Assembly: GCA_015068225.1 (NCBI GenBank) | Contig: SVKX01000008.1 | Coordinates: 1-58,870, forward strand | DNA length: 58,870 bases | Source of the DNA: Oscillospiraceae bacterium | GTDB taxonomy: Bacteria > Bacillota > Clostridia > Oscillospirales > Oscillospiraceae | Direction of reading: 5' to 3' | Shown here: positions 32,016-41,401 of the stretch, in pieces | How the letters are laid out: the number at the start of each line of letters is the position of its first letter | Numbering within the stretch: position 1 is the first letter of the stretch | Notes under the pieces: generated by a model | The model's input: only the letters and a program-made list of their open reading frames with translations | The model's database searches: none | What the model was told of the DNA's origin: nothing | Made by a program: the position numbers and the translations under genes

Positions 32016-33272
32016 TCAGTTGCCGGCTTCGCCCAGCGTCAGGGTGACGCTCTGCTGGGTTCCTGCCCGGTAAATGGTCAGGGTGACCGATTCTCCGGCG
32101 GCGCAGGCGTACAGGGCGGTGGTCAGCGTGTCCATATCGGTGATGCGGGTGTCATTCAGTCCCAGAATGATGTCGCCGGTCCGGAGTCCTGCCGATTGGG
32201 CGCTGCCGCCCCGGAGAACTTCTGTGATGAGCACGCCGGCTGGCAGATGATAGAATTTCTGATAATAGTAGGAGATATCCCGTCCCTGAATGCCCAGGCT
32301 GGGCCGTCCGTCTACAAAGCCCTGGCGGATCAGCTGGTCGACAATCTCTTTGACAGTGGTGCTGGGGATGGCAAAGCCGATACCCTCCACACCGGCAGCG
32401 TCGGTAAAGGCGCCGATCTTCATGGTGTTGATGCCGATGACCTGCCCGTAGCAGTTCAGCAGGGGGCCGCCGGAATTTCCGGAATTCAGGGCGGCGTTGG
32501 TCTGGATCAGGGTCATGGTCCGTCCGCTGACGGAAACCTCCCGGTTAATGGCGGAGACGATGCCGTCGGTCATAGTGCCCCGGAATTCCGAGCCCAGAGG
32601 ATCGCCAATGGCTACCACCGTGTCGCCCACCCGCAGAGCAGAGGAATCGCCAAAGTCGGCAGGGGACAGGTCAGAGGCGTCGACGATCAGCACAGCCAGA
32701 TCGGAAACGGCATCCGCGCCCACGATGCTGGCCGGAAGCACCCGGTTATCGGTAAGCCGGACTTGAATGGCAGCAGCATCCTCCACCACATGGGCATTGG
32801 TAACGATATAGCCGTTTTCCGACAGGACTACGCCGGTGCCGGAGCTTGTGCCGCCTTCCACCGTGCAGGAGATGGAGACTACGGAATCAATGGCGCCGGC
32901 ATAGATGGCCTGCAGGGAAAGTCCGCCCTTCTGGGGCACATTTTCCACAGATTCCGGAGATTTATCCAGCTCCAGCTCCACTTTTCCGGTGGGCAGGGGA
33001 ACAGTGCTTTGTGTAGTGCCGGTGGTGTTTCCCGCGGTGTCGGAGTTGCTGGGATACAGGATCACGGGGCTGGAGGCCTCGGGAGCATTGTTCTGCTGGG
33101 AGAGCAGCTTGATATTCAAAAAACCCAGAGCGCTGGAAAGGCCGCAAAGAAAGATCACAAGGATCAGCAGAAAGGCGATCAGTCCGCCGTGGCTTTTGGG
33201 CGGGCGGGTAGAGCCGGTCTCGTAATAATCCGGTTCCCGGGACTCAGGGGGAAAATCGTTGCGTTTGTCCAT
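32016..33272 (-). CDS. HtrA/DegP-like membrane-anchored serine protease with PDZ domain
   Basis: The 418-residue protein has a cytosolic charged N-terminus, one membrane helix at about 31-50 and an extracellular trypsin-like domain. The catalytic triad is visible: NAHVVED with His 161, DLAVL with Asp 191 and GNSGGP with Ser 267. A single PDZ domain fills about 325-415 (GVLITEVLRGGSAQSAGL). HtrA proteases degrade misfolded envelope proteins. It is 30 bases behind the histidine kinase of a two-component system on the same strand, which suggests joint control of envelope stress. Confidence 0.93.
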   Translation of the reverse strand: MDKRNDFPPESREPDYYETGSTRPPKSHGGLIAFLLILVIFLCGLSSALGFLNIKLLSQQNNAPEASSPVILYPSNSDTAGNTTGTTQSTVPLPTGKVELELDKSPESVENVPQKGGLSLQAIYAGAIDSVVSISCTVEGGTSSGTGVVLSENGYIVTNAHVVEDAAAIQVRLTDNRVLPASIVGADAVSDLAVLIVDASDLSPADFGDSSALRVGDTVVAIGDPLGSEFRGTMTDGIVSAINREVSVSGRTMTLIQTNAALNSGNSGGPLLNCYGQVIGINTMKIGAFTDAAGVEGIGFAIPSTTVKEIVDQLIRQGFVDGRPSLGIQGRDISYYYQKFYHLPAGVLITEVLRGGSAQSAGLRTGDIILGLNDTRITDMDTLTTALYACAAGESVTLTIYRAGTQQSVTLTLGEAGN

Positions 33273-33302
33273 AAAAAATACCTCAAAGCAGGGGTTTTAA
33301 AG

Positions 33303-34727
33303 TCAGTTCACCAGAGGAAGGGTAAAGGTAAAGGTGGTTCGGCCCTCCCGGCTGGTGACGGAGATATTCTCTCCATGGGAGTCGATGATGGTTTTTACAA
33401 TGTAAAGCCCCAGTCCCCAGCTGTCCCGGTTCAGGGAACGGCTCTTGTCGATCTTGTGGAACCGGTCAAATACCAGCGGAAGCTCTTCCGGGGGGATGGT
33501 CTCGCCGGAGTTTGTGATGCTGACATAGGCTTTGCCACCGCCCTCCTGCACCGTCAGGTCCAGAACGCCGCCGGCGGGACAGAACTTAACGGCGTTGTCC
33601 AGCAGGTTATAGATCACCTGGGTGATATGGTCCTCACAGGCCCGGACATATACCGGATGCTCCGGCATATCCACCTGCACATCCAGCTCCCTGGCGGTGA
33701 TCTTCTGCTCAAAGGAGATGAGCACCTGTCCCATCCGCTCAGTCAGGTCAAAGCGGAGCAGCTGCTCCTCGGGGATGCCCCGCTGATCCTGCAATCGGGA
33801 GATGTCCAGCATGCTCCGCACCAGACGGCTCAGCCGCTTGGTCTCATCGGAAACCAGCTGCAGGTACTGCCGGCTCTTTTCCGGCGGAATGGTGCCGTCG
33901 AGAATGCCGTCAATATAGCCGGAAATGGAGGTCATGGGGGTTTTCAGCTCGTGGGAAATGTTGGCCACAAATTCCTGCCGCTGATACTCACTTTTTTGCA
34001 GGGAGGAGGCCATGTTGTTAAAGGCCAGAGCCAGCTCCTCCACTTCCTCTGTGTACTTGCCGGAGACCGGCACCCGGGCGGTAAGCTCGCCGTGGCCAAA
34101 GGCGCTGGCGGTCTTTGCCATGTCCCGCAGAGGAGCAGACGTGCGGCGGGCGAAAATGGTCATAACGATGGCACAGGCTGCCACCACCAGAAGGGAAACG
34201 GTGAGAAAGATCTCGGAGATCCGGTCTAAAACGGCCACTGTAGCATTCACCGGAGAGGAAATGATGATGATACCCAAGGAGCCGGCATTTCCCATAACCG
34301 GAACAGAGACCAGATACCGCACATCTTCATACAGACCGGGGATGGTGCCGGTATCGGTGCAGCCGCCGTTTTCCAGGGTGCGCTGCAGATACTCCCGATT
34401 AAGGGTCATGCCGATATGCTCACAGCCCAGGGGATTCTCCGCGCACATCAGCAGCCGCCCATGATCGTCAAAGACCACAACATCGGATTCCGATACCTGC
34501 GCGGAGATGGAAAGGGCAATGTGAAAATCCCAGGCAGAGGAGGGCGGCCCTTCATAGTAGGCCTGTACCAGCTGGGCAATGGCCTCGCCGTCTTTTTTCA
34601 GAGAGCGGACCGCACTTTCCGTCAGAAAGTTCTTTACCAGCACCTGAAAGGACACGCCGATCACGATCAGGGCAGCCAGCAATATGGCCGCGGCGGCGGT
34701 CAGCGTGCGGCTGAATGTGGATTTCAT
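33303..34727 (-). CDS. Sensor histidine kinase, HAMP type
   Basis: The 474-residue kinase has membrane helices at about 9-29 and 173-193 enclosing an extracellular sensor of about 140 residues, then HAMP (195-248), the H-box NISHELKTPMTS with His 259, the N-box VIYNLLDNAVKF and a G-box SWGLGLYIVKTI. The ATG overlaps the response regulator stop (ATGA), so the pair are translated together. Its signal is unknown. Context with HtrA resembles CssRS-like stress systems, but the sensor sequence gives no proof. Confidence 0.94.
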   Translation of the reverse strand: MKSTFSRTLTAAAAILLAALIVIGVSFQVLVKNFLTESAVRSLKKDGEAIAQLVQAYYEGPPSSAWDFHIALSISAQVSESDVVVFDDHGRLLMCAENPLGCEHIGMTLNREYLQRTLENGGCTDTGTIPGLYEDVRYLVSVPVMGNAGSLGIIIISSPVNATVAVLDRISEIFLTVSLLVVAACAIVMTIFARRTSAPLRDMAKTASAFGHGELTARVPVSGKYTEEVEELALAFNNMASSLQKSEYQRQEFVANISHELKTPMTSISGYIDGILDGTIPPEKSRQYLQLVSDETKRLSRLVRSMLDISRLQDQRGIPEEQLLRFDLTERMGQVLISFEQKITARELDVQVDMPEHPVYVRACEDHITQVIYNLLDNAVKFCPAGGVLDLTVQEGGGKAYVSITNSGETIPPEELPLVFDRFHKIDKSRSLNRDSWGLGLYIVKTIIDSHGENISVTSREGRTTFTFTLPLVN

Positions 34728-35416
34728 TGGGTCAGCACCTCGAATTTATAGCCAACGCCCCAGACGGTCTTCAATGTCCAGCTTTCGGAGATGCCCTCCA
34801 GCTTTTCCCGCAGCCGCTTCACATGGACATCCACCGTCCGGGAGTCACCGAAGTAATCGAAGCCCCAGACCTCATCCAGCAGCTGATTGCGGGTATAGAC
34901 CCGGTTGGGAGAGGAGGCAAGATAAAACAGCAGCTCCATCTCCTTGGGCGGGGTGTCCACCCGTTTGCCGTCCACGGTCAGTTCAAAGGCATCCATGTCG
35001 ATGATCAGCTTGTCGAATACCAGCCGACGGGCCTTTTTCTCTGTGGAAATGCTGCCGCTGCGCCGCAGCACAGCCTCGATCCGGGCCAGAACCTCCTTCA
35101 TTTCAAAGGGCTTGGTCACATAATCGTCCGCACCGGTCCGCAGACCCTGAACCTTGTCATCGGTCTGGCTCTTGGCGGTGAGCATGATGATGGGCACTTG
35201 ACTTTCCGCCCGGATGGCCTTGCAGACCGCCCAGCCGTCCATGCCTGGCATCATCACATCCAGCAGCACCAGATCCGGCTTGATGGCCTGAAATTTCGCA
35301 AGGCCCTGATTGCCGTCCTCCGCACTGGTGACGGCGTAGCCCTCTTTTTCCAGATACATCTGCAGCAGCTGGGCAATATTGCGGTCGTCTTCCACGATCA
35401 AAACGGAAACAGCCAT
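34724..35416 (-). CDS. OmpR/PhoB-family response regulator
   Basis: The 230-residue regulator has a receiver domain with the acidic pair ED-D near 9-11, the phosphorylated Asp 53 in LVLLDVMMPGMDG, and the T-A-K/P switch (LTAKS, TKPFE), then a winged-helix DNA-binding domain at about 130-228 (NRVYTRNQLLDEVWG, RTVDVHVKRLREKLE). The ATG at 35416 has GGAGG upstream; the longer frame to 35476 lies across the promoter. It is the first gene of the regulator-kinase-htrA set. Confidence 0.95.
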   Translation of the reverse strand: MAVSVLIVEDDRNIAQLLQMYLEKEGYAVTSAEDGNQGLAKFQAIKPDLVLLDVMMPGMDGWAVCKAIRAESQVPIIMLTAKSQTDDKVQGLRTGADDYVTKPFEMKEVLARIEAVLRRSGSISTEKKARRLVFDKLIIDMDAFELTVDGKRVDTPPKEMELLFYLASSPNRVYTRNQLLDEVWGFDYFGDSRTVDVHVKRLREKLEGISESWTLKTVWGVGYKFEVLTQ

Positions 35417-35455
35417 AAGGGTAACCTCCAAACAGAATTCTTTGGGTTTTCTACT

Positions 35456-35483
35456 ATTATAGTACAATTCTTCCATTTGTCAT
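35456..35483 (-). promoter_or_regulatory. Promoter of the response regulator-kinase-htrA operon
   Basis: On the minus strand ATGACA, a 16-base spacer and TATAAT lie 39 bases before the regulator start. Confidence 0.65.
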
Positions 35484-35533
35484 GAACTTTTTTTAAAGAG
35501 TTCTCCCCCAAAATGTGAACGGACAAATTTTTC

Positions 35534-35562
35534 TTGATTTAAGGCCTGTCAGGCAGTATGAT
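35534..35562 (+). promoter_or_regulatory. Promoter of uppP
   Basis: TTGATT, a 17-base spacer and TATGAT lie 31 bases before the uppP start. Confidence 0.65.
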
Positions 35563-35593
35563 AGAGGGGATAAATTGAGAGGAGCAGACCTTT

Positions 35594-36430
35594 ATGCTTG
35601 AGTTTTTAAAAGCTGTCCTGTTCGGCATCGTGGAAGGCGTTACCGAATGGCTTCCCGTATCCTCCACAGGACATCTGATATTGCTGGATGAATTTGTGAA
35701 GCTTAACATATCCGAGCAGTTCCGGGAAATGTTTCAGGTGGTCATCCAGCTGGGTGCCATCCTTGCGGTGATCGTCCTTTTCTTCCATAAGCTGAATCCC
35801 TTTGCCCCGAAAAAAACGCCGGTGCAGAAAAAAGACACCTGGCAGCTTTGGGCAAAAGTGGTGGTGGCGGTGCTGCCCTCGGCAGTGCTGGGTCTGCTGC
35901 TGGATGACTGGCTGGACGCCCACCTTTATAATCATGTGGTAGTTGCCATTACATTGATCCTCTATGGCGTGGCGTTCCTGTTTGTGGAGCGGCGCAATGC
36001 CGGAAGGAAGCTGAGCATCCGCCGGGTGGGGGAGATCGACTACCGGACAGCCCTGCTCATCGGTGCATTCCAGTGCCTGAGCCTGATCCCTGGTACATCC
36101 CGCTCCGGCGCAACCATTCTGGGCGGCATTTTTCTGGGCGTATCCCGCTCCGCAGCTGCGGAATTCTCCTTCTTCCTGGCCATTCCCACCATGCTGGGCG
36201 CCAGCGCCCTGAAGCTGGTAAAATTCCTGCTGGACGGTGCCGGCGCTACGGGAACGGAGGTCATGGTGCTGCTCACCGGATGCGTGGTGTCCTTTGTGGT
36301 GAGCCTTGCGGTGATCAAGGGCCTGATGGAGTATGTGAGAAAGCACAGTTTCAGCCTGTTTGGCTTGTATCGGATCGCGCTGGGACTTCTGGTGCTGATC
36401 TATTTTGTGGTATTTCAGGTGATTCTATAA
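35594..36430 (+). CDS. uppP: Undecaprenyl-diphosphate phosphatase
   Basis: UppP (BacA) dephosphorylates undecaprenyl diphosphate at the membrane to recycle the carrier lipid for cell-wall synthesis and gives bacitracin tolerance. The 278-residue protein has about eight membrane helices. The catalytic regions are EGVTEWLPVSSTGHL at 15-29 and PGTSRSGATILGG near 165-177. GAGAGGAG precedes the ATG. It is a single-gene unit divergent from the response regulator. Confidence 0.96.
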   Translation: MLEFLKAVLFGIVEGVTEWLPVSSTGHLILLDEFVKLNISEQFREMFQVVIQLGAILAVIVLFFHKLNPFAPKKTPVQKKDTWQLWAKVVVAVLPSAVLGLLLDDWLDAHLYNHVVVAITLILYGVAFLFVERRNAGRKLSIRRVGEIDYRTALLIGAFQCLSLIPGTSRSGATILGGIFLGVSRSAAAEFSFFLAIPTMLGASALKLVKFLLDGAGATGTEVMVLLTGCVVSFVVSLAVIKGLMEYVRKHSFSLFGLYRIALGLLVLIYFVVFQVIL

Positions 36431-36436
36431 AAGAGA

Positions 36437-36458
36437 GGGCGCGCCTTATGGCGCGCCC
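36437..36458. terminator. Hairpin between uppP and the DUF6440-like gene
   Basis: A perfect 9-bp stem GGGCGCGCC/GGCGCGCCC with a TTAT loop. The flanks are only weakly T-rich on both strands. It shares the GGGCGCG start with the GNRA terminator family but not its loop. Confidence 0.72.
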
Positions 36459-36463
36459 TTATG

Positions 36464-36658
36464 TTATTCTTCATAATCTCTGGGAACAGGCGTGACCACC
36501 GGAGTACCGTCCCGGTTCAGCAGCGGCGTCAGCCCGCCGGCGTAGCCGGAGGCATGAAACAGGTAGTTCACACCGGTTTCTTTGTCTACCCAAATCTCGT
36601 TGGAGCCAAAGGCTCCGTCGCTCCAGACCTTGACGAAGCGTTTCTCATCCTTTGCCAT
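36464..36658 (-). CDS. DUF6440-like small protein (64 aa)
   Basis: The 64-residue protein has KETGVNYLFHASGYAGGLTPLLNRDGTP, a pattern I recognise as the DUF6440 family of small Firmicute proteins with no known function. There is no membrane segment or cysteine. AAGGAAC lies upstream of the ATG. It begins two bases after the stop of the SPFH gene and is the last of the nfeD-SPFH-DUF6440 set, so it may be made along with that pair. Confidence 0.75.
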   Translation of the reverse strand: MAKDEKRFVKVWSDGAFGSNEIWVDKETGVNYLFHASGYAGGLTPLLNRDGTPVVTPVPRDYEE

Positions 36659-36659
36659 A

Positions 36660-37583
36660 TTACTGTTCCTTTACACCCTCTACCAGACCGTTGGCCAGAC
36701 CTACCAGTCCCTGCATTTCGGAGGGAATGATGATCTTGGTGGCCTTGCCGTCAGCAACCTTTTCCATGGCCTGAATGGCCTTGAGCTTGACGACCTGATC
36801 GTTGGGAGCCTTTTCGTTCAGCATTTCCAGAGAGTCGGCCAGAGCCTTCTGGACAGCCAGAATGGCCTGTGCCTCGCCGTCGGCCCTCAGGATCGCGGCC
36901 TGCTTTTCCGCTTCGGCCTTCAAGATGGCGGCTTCCTTCTCCGCGCTCGCACGGAGGATGGCGGACTCCTTCTCACCTTCGGCGATGAGGATGGCGGACT
37001 TTTTCTGGCCCTCTGCCTGGAGAATGGCCTGCCGGCGGTCACGCTCGGCCTTCATCTGCTTTTCCATGGAGTTCTGAATGTCCTGAGGGGGCAGAATGTT
37101 CTTCAGCTCCACCCGGTTGACCTTGATGCCCCAGGGGTCAGTGGCTTCGTCCAGAATGGCCCGCATCTTGGTGTTGACCACATCACGGGAGGTCAGGGTC
37201 TGGTCCAGTTCCAGATCGCCAATGATGTTACGCAATGTAGTGGCGGTCAGAGTCTCCATGGCGGCCATGGGCTGCTCCACACCGTAGGCGTACAGCTTGG
37301 GGTCGGTGATCTGGAAGTAAACCACGGTGTCGATCTGCATGGTAACATTGTCCTTGGTGATTACAGGCTGGGGGGGATAGTCCAGAACCTGCTCTTTCAG
37401 GCTTACCCGGCGGGCGATCCGGTCAATAAAGGGGATCTTAAAGTGCAGACCCACGCCCCACACGGTCTGGAAAGCGCCCAGCCGCTCAATAACATAGGCC
37501 CGGGACTGCTGGACTACCGCGATGTTTGCGATAATGATGATGAACAGTACAGCGATAACGGCTCCAATAATGATCCATTCCAT
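36660..37583 (-). CDS. SPFH/Band 7 stomatin-like protein
   Basis: The 307-residue protein has one N-terminal membrane helix (about 2-22), then the SPFH domain with RAYVIERLGAFQTVW and RVELKNILPPQDI, and a helical Glu/Ala/Lys-rich segment of about 100 residues with repeated AEKEAAILKA-type units that should drive oligomers. Such proteins organise membrane microdomains. The ATG at 37583 has GGAGG seven bases upstream. It is paired with an NfeD protein 38 bases upstream, the usual partner. Confidence 0.94.
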   Translation of the reverse strand: MEWIIIGAVIAVLFIIIIANIAVVQQSRAYVIERLGAFQTVWGVGLHFKIPFIDRIARRVSLKEQVLDYPPQPVITKDNVTMQIDTVVYFQITDPKLYAYGVEQPMAAMETLTATTLRNIIGDLELDQTLTSRDVVNTKMRAILDEATDPWGIKVNRVELKNILPPQDIQNSMEKQMKAERDRRQAILQAEGQKKSAILIAEGEKESAILRASAEKEAAILKAEAEKQAAILRADGEAQAILAVQKALADSLEMLNEKAPNDQVVKLKAIQAMEKVADGKATKIIIPSEMQGLVGLANGLVEGVKEQ

Positions 37584-37621
37584 AAATCTTTCCTCCAAAA
37601 ATAAAATTTTGTGTCAGCCGG

Positions 37622-38065
37622 TCAGACGGTGGCGCCGATTTCTGCCGGGGAGACAAATACTTTTACGCCTTCGATCCGGTCCACCCGGACAAGGGTGCCC
37701 TCGGTGATCGGCTCGCCGGAGGTGCTTCTGGCGGTCCAGTACATGGCGCCCAGCTTTACCTGCCCTGCGGCGGATACATTGTCAATATCCGCAGTGACGT
37801 AGCCCTGTGTGCCAACCACGCTGTCCACGTTGGTGGGGGTGATTCGCGGGGTCAGGCGCTTACGCACCAGAGGCCGCAGACAGGCAAGCAAAACCGCAGA
37901 TACCCCCAGGAAGAGAACGGCCTGAAGCCAAATTTCCGCGCCCAGCAGACCGGCGATCAAGGATGCCAGAGCACCGAAAGCAAACCACAGGCTGACCAGC
38001 GCAATGGTGTTGGCCTCTATCACCAGCGCAACGATCAGAATTGCCAGCCAAACGAATGGAATCAT
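37622..38065 (-). CDS. NfeD-family membrane protein
   Basis: The 147-residue protein has two or three membrane helices in the first 75 residues (IPFVWLAILIVALVIEANTIALVSLW; LQAVLFLGVSAVLLACL) and a C-terminal OB-fold domain (VDSVVGTQGYVTADI, YWTARSTSGEPI). NfeD proteins partner stomatin-like SPFH proteins, whose gene follows here. The ATG at 38065 has AAGGAGGG upstream; the longer frame is rejected. It is the first gene of the minus-strand set. Confidence 0.92.
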   Translation of the reverse strand: MIPFVWLAILIVALVIEANTIALVSLWFAFGALASLIAGLLGAEIWLQAVLFLGVSAVLLACLRPLVRKRLTPRITPTNVDSVVGTQGYVTADIDNVSAAGQVKLGAMYWTARSTSGEPITEGTLVRVDRIEGVKVFVSPAEIGATV

Positions 38066-38263
38066 GCAAGATCCCTCCTTTTCAGTATTTCTGCCATCAT
38101 AGTACACTATGAAGCAGCTTGACAGTCAAGAGGTTTTTATTAGTTGCTAAAAAATTTTCCCTCTCTTTTATAATAACAGGAATAGGGCCTGCCGTCAATC
38201 AGCGATTTTGGCAAATCTTGCAGAAAAATATGGTAGGCGGCCGGATCCCTTGTGCAAATGTAC

Positions 38264-38292
38264 TTGACAAGGGGACGTTTTGCAGGTAAAAT
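38264..38292 (+). promoter_or_regulatory. Sigma-A promoter of rny
   Basis: A perfect TTGACA, a 17-base spacer and TAAAAT lie about 207 bases upstream of rny. Confidence 0.8.
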
Positions 38293-38498
38293 AATTTCGG
38301 TATAGTGTGCGCAGGCGGAGGTTTTGCTTCTCCCCAGCGTTTCATGGATAACCGGCATATGCCGGGGACTGGGCTTGGGCCCTGTTTGTAGGAATGCTTT
38401 GTCCGCCAAGGCGGATTGAATTGTCAATTTTACACATAGGGACAGTGTGCCCACCTCTTCGGCTTTGCCATTTTATGAAGGAGGTGTGCTCAGAAGTT
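38293..38498 (+). other. Long structured leader of rny
   Basis: About 200 bases lie between the promoter and the start codon. They hold the 14-bp palindrome CCGGCATATGCCGG, a GGGCTTGGGCCC hairpin and TCCGCCAAGGCGGA. No known riboswitch class was recognised, and no T-run terminator was seen. The rest of the 38066-38263 gap holds nothing clear. Confidence 0.35.
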
Positions 38499-40052
38499 AT
38501 GGAATTGTATTTAGCGATCATTCTTATCGTCGTTGGTACGGCCGTGGGTATTGGAGCCGGTTTCGGCTTTGGTATCGTCTACCGGAAAAAGGTAGCGGAG
38601 CGGGAGATCGGTTCTGCCGAGGCAGAGGCCACCCGTCTGATCAATGAAGCCATCCGCAGCGGTGAAAGCCGCAAGAAGGAAATGCTTCTGGAGGCCAAGG
38701 ACGAGATCCATAAATCTCGCACAGAGTACGAAAAAGAAGTCAAGGAGCGCCGGGCGGAGCTCTCCAAGCAGGAGCGCCGTTTGCAGCAGAAAGAAGAATC
38801 CCTGGACAAGAAGACCGACGCCTTCGAGCGTAAGGAAGAAGAGCTGGCCAAAAAGCTGGAAAAGGTCGCCGAAACCCAGGCCGAGGCCGAGCAGGCCAAG
38901 GCTGCTCAGATGAAGGCTTTGGAGGTCATTTCCGGTCTGACCCAGGAGCAGGCAAAGCAGCATCTGCTCCAGAGCGTGGAGGAGGAAGTCCGCCACGAAA
39001 CCGCCCTGAAGATCAAGGAGATCGAGCAGCAGCTGAAGGACGAGGCCGACGAAAAGGCCCGGGAGATCCTGTCCATCGCCATCCAGCGCTGCGCTGCCGA
39101 TCACGCCGCGGAGACCACCGTTTCCGTTGTGGCACTGCCCAACGATGAAATGAAGGGCCGCATCATCGGCCGTGAGGGCCGGAATATCCGCACCCTGGAG
39201 ACTATTACCGGTGTGGATCTGATCATTGACGATACCCCCGAGGCCATCACCGTCTCCAGTTTCGACCCCGTTCGCCGGGAGATCGCAAGACTGGCCCTGG
39301 AAAAGCTCATTGCCGATGGCCGTATCCATCCCACCCGCATCGAGGACATGGTGGAAAAGGCACGCAAGGAAGTGGACCGCACCATCCGGGAAGAGGGCGA
39401 GCGCGCCTGCTACGAGACCGGTGTGCATAACCTGAACCCCGAGCTGGTAAAGGTGCTGGGTCGCCAGAAGTACCGCACCTCTTACGGCCAGAATGTGCTG
39501 AACCACTCCATCGAGGTGGCCCATATCGCCGGCCTGATGGCTTCCGAGCTGGGTCTGGATGCAGCCCTTGCCAAGCGGGCAGGTCTGCTGCATGATCTGG
39601 GCAAGTCCATCGACCATGAGGTGGAGGGCAGCCATGTGCAGCTGGGCGCGGATCTGGCCCGGAAGTACAAGGAAAATCCCGTTGTGGTCAATGCCATTGA
39701 GTCCCACCACGGGGATGTGGAGCCCAAGACCGTTATTGCCGTGCTGGTTCAGGCAGCTGATGCCGTGTCTGCCGCCCGCCCCGGTGCAAGACGGGAAAAT
39801 GTGGAAAACTATATCCGCCGGCTGCAGAAGCTGGAGGAGCTTACCGGTTCTTATCCCGGTGTTGAGAAAGCCTTTGCCATTCAGGCCGGCCGCGAGGTCC
39901 GCATTATGGTCAAGCCTGAGGTGGTCAATGAGGACAACATGGTCCTGCTGGCAAGAGATATTGCCAAGAAGATCGAGGCTGAGCTGGAATACCCCGGCCA
40001 GATCAAGGTCAATGTGATCCGCGAGACCAAGGCTGTAGAATACGCCAAGTAA
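38499..40052 (+). CDS. rny: Ribonuclease Y
   Basis: RNase Y is the membrane-bound endonuclease that starts mRNA decay in many Firmicutes. The 517-residue protein has an N-terminal helix (about 3-25), a long coiled coil rich in Glu/Lys/Gln (about 30-190), a KH domain with [15 protein letters not shown] and an HD domain with [12 protein letters not shown]. The ATG at 38499 lies 12 bases past AAGGAGGTG, slightly long but the only one that keeps the membrane helix at the start. It has its own promoter and terminator. Confidence 0.96.
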   Translation: MELYLAIILIVVGTAVGIGAGFGFGIVYRKKVAEREIGSAEAEATRLINEAIRSGESRKKEMLLEAKDEIHKSRTEYEKEVKERRAELSKQERRLQQKEESLDKKTDAFERKEEELAKKLEKVAETQAEAEQAKAAQMKALEVISGLTQEQAKQHLLQSVEEEVRHETALKIKEIEQQLKDEADEKAREILSIAIQRCAADHAAETTVSVVALPNDEMKGRIIGREGRNIRTLETITGVDLIIDDTPEAITVSSFDPVRREIARLALEKLIADGRIHPTRIEDMVEKARKEVDRTIREEGERACYETGVHNLNPELVKVLGRQKYRTSYGQNVLNHSIEVAHIAGLMASELGLDAALAKRAGLLHDLGKSIDHEVEGSHVQLGADLARKYKENPVVVNAIESHHGDVEPKTVIAVLVQAADAVSAARPGARRENVENYIRRLQKLEELTGSYPGVEKAFAIQAGREVRIMVKPEVVNEDNMVLLARDIAKKIEAELEYPGQIKVNVIRETKAVEYAK

Positions 40053-40057
40053 TCATC

Positions 40058-40087
40058 TGCCCCCGAGGGAATCCTCGGGGGCATTTT
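40058..40087 (+). terminator. Terminator of rny
   Basis: A perfect 11-bp stem TGCCCCCGAGG/CCTCGGGGGCA with a GAAT loop is followed by TTTT. Confidence 0.9.
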
Positions 40088-40143
40088 CTGCCATTGACCG
40101 CCGGCCAGTTTTGGCTTATACTGATAAAAAAGGGGGTGAGGCT

Positions 40144-40614
40144 GTGCGGCTTGACTATAAAAGACTGGAAAAGGAAACCGGCCATGAGGCGGGGCGCGCC
40201 CTGCTGGCTGGGCTTTGGCAGCAGGAGACCGGACGGCCGCTGCCTCCCATTTCCAAAACGGACCGGGGAAAGCCCTTTTTTGCCGGAGAAAGCTACCATT
40301 TTTCCATTTCCCATACCCCGCGCCATGCTTTTTGCTGCCTGCATAATGCCAATGTGGGGCTGGATGCGGAGGAGATGGACCGGATTCCGGACCCCCGCCT
40401 TGGGGAAAGGTTTCTATCTCCGGCAGAGCGGCAGCGCGTCGCGGCGGCAGAAGCTCCCCGGGATGCTTTACTGCGGCTGTGGGTGCTGAAGGAGGCCTAT
40501 GCCAAGTACACGGGAAAGGGCCTTGGAGATTTTCTCAAAAACACGGATTTTTGCCCAAATGACCCCAGAATTCAGGAGATTGACGGCTGCTATGTGGCCA
40601 TTATTACAGAATAA
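40144..40614 (+). CDS. 4'-phosphopantetheinyl transferase (Sfp-like)
   Basis: The enzyme loads the phosphopantetheine arm on carrier proteins. The 156-residue protein has the family motifs FSISHTPR, VGLDAEEM near 75-82 for the metal site, and LWVLKEAYAKYTGKG near 115-129. Sfp proteins are usually about 220 residues, so this is a short form missing part of the N-terminal half. The start is GTG at 40144, which has AAGGGGGTGAGG upstream; a longer frame from 40111 overlaps that site. tatD follows after 11 bases. Neighbouring fatty-acid genes are absent. Confidence 0.85.
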   Translation: MRLDYKRLEKETGHEAGRALLAGLWQQETGRPLPPISKTDRGKPFFAGESYHFSISHTPRHAFCCLHNANVGLDAEEMDRIPDPRLGERFLSPAERQRVAAAEAPRDALLRLWVLKEAYAKYTGKGLGDFLKNTDFCPNDPRIQEIDGCYVAIITE

Positions 40615-40625
40615 AGGAGAACAAT

Positions 40626-41393
40626 ATGCTCTTTGATACCCACGCCCATATGGATGACCGGGCCTATGATGCAGATCGGCAAGCGCTGCTGGCAGCCTTG
40701 CCGGAGCAGGGGATTGGCCTTTTGATGAATCCGGGCTGTTCTTTGGAATCCTCCCGCAATGCCGCCGCCCTGGCGGAAACCTATTCCTATATATATGCTG
40801 CGGTGGGCTCCCACCCCGATGCGGCAGACGAGGTCAATGAAGAAGTCCTGGAGGAGTACAGAAAGTTATGTAAACTAAACCCTAAGATAAAGGCCATTGG
40901 CGAGATCGGTCTGGACTACCATTATGAGGACATTCCGAGGGAGCTGCAGCAAAAGGCCTTTGTTGCCCAGATGGAACTGGCTCAGGAGCTGAATCTGCCG
41001 GTGATCGTCCATGAGCGGGATGCCCATGAGGATGGCATGGCCATTATACGGCAGTTTCCCCGGGTTTGCGGTGTGTTCCACTGCTATTCCGGTTCGGCGG
41101 AAATGGCGCGTCAGCTGACGGATCTTGGCTGGTATATCGGTTTTACGGGGGTGCTGACCTTCAAAAATGCCCGGCGGGCCATTGAGGCAGCCCAGGCGAT
41201 CCCGCTGGATCGTATTGTGATCGAGACGGACTGCCCCTATATGTCCCCCGAGCCTTTCCGGGGCAGGCGCAATGAGCCCTCCCGGGTGTGCTATATGGCG
41301 GACAAGCTGGCGGAAATCCGGGGCATATCTGCTGAGGAGGCCCGCCGGATCACCTTTGAAAACGGAAAGCGGCTGTATGGCATTGACGGATGA
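40626..41393 (+). CDS. tatD: TatD-family metal-dependent hydrolase (DNase)
   Basis: The 255-residue protein has the TatD TIM-barrel motifs: FDTHAHMDD at 3-11, EIGLDYHYED near 93-102, PVIVHERDAHED, GVFHCYSG and ETDCPYMSPEP. These bind two or three metal ions; the enzyme has 3'-5' exonuclease activity. AAAGGAG lies seven bases before the ATG. It is probably co-transcribed with the phosphopantetheinyl transferase. Confidence 0.95.
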   Translation: MLFDTHAHMDDRAYDADRQALLAALPEQGIGLLMNPGCSLESSRNAAALAETYSYIYAAVGSHPDAADEVNEEVLEEYRKLCKLNPKIKAIGEIGLDYHYEDIPRELQQKAFVAQMELAQELNLPVIVHERDAHEDGMAIIRQFPRVCGVFHCYSGSAEMARQLTDLGWYIGFTGVLTFKNARRAIEAAQAIPLDRIVIETDCPYMSPEPFRGRRNEPSRVCYMADKLAEIRGISAEEARRITFENGKRLYGIDG

Positions 41394-41401
41394 TGCCTCT
41401 A

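Noticed and set aside
32196..34229. 677-codon plus-strand open frame across htrA and the histidine kinase
   Set aside because: It is antisense to two genes with complete catalytic motifs and shows low-complexity Gly/His/Gln composition.
36437..36458. Member of the GNRA-loop terminator family
   Set aside because: The stem starts alike but the loop is TTAT and the lower stem differs, so it is treated as a separate hairpin.
38140..38454. 104-codon minus-strand frame between nfeD and rny
   Set aside because: It covers the rny promoter and leader, has no ribosome site and no recognisable sequence.
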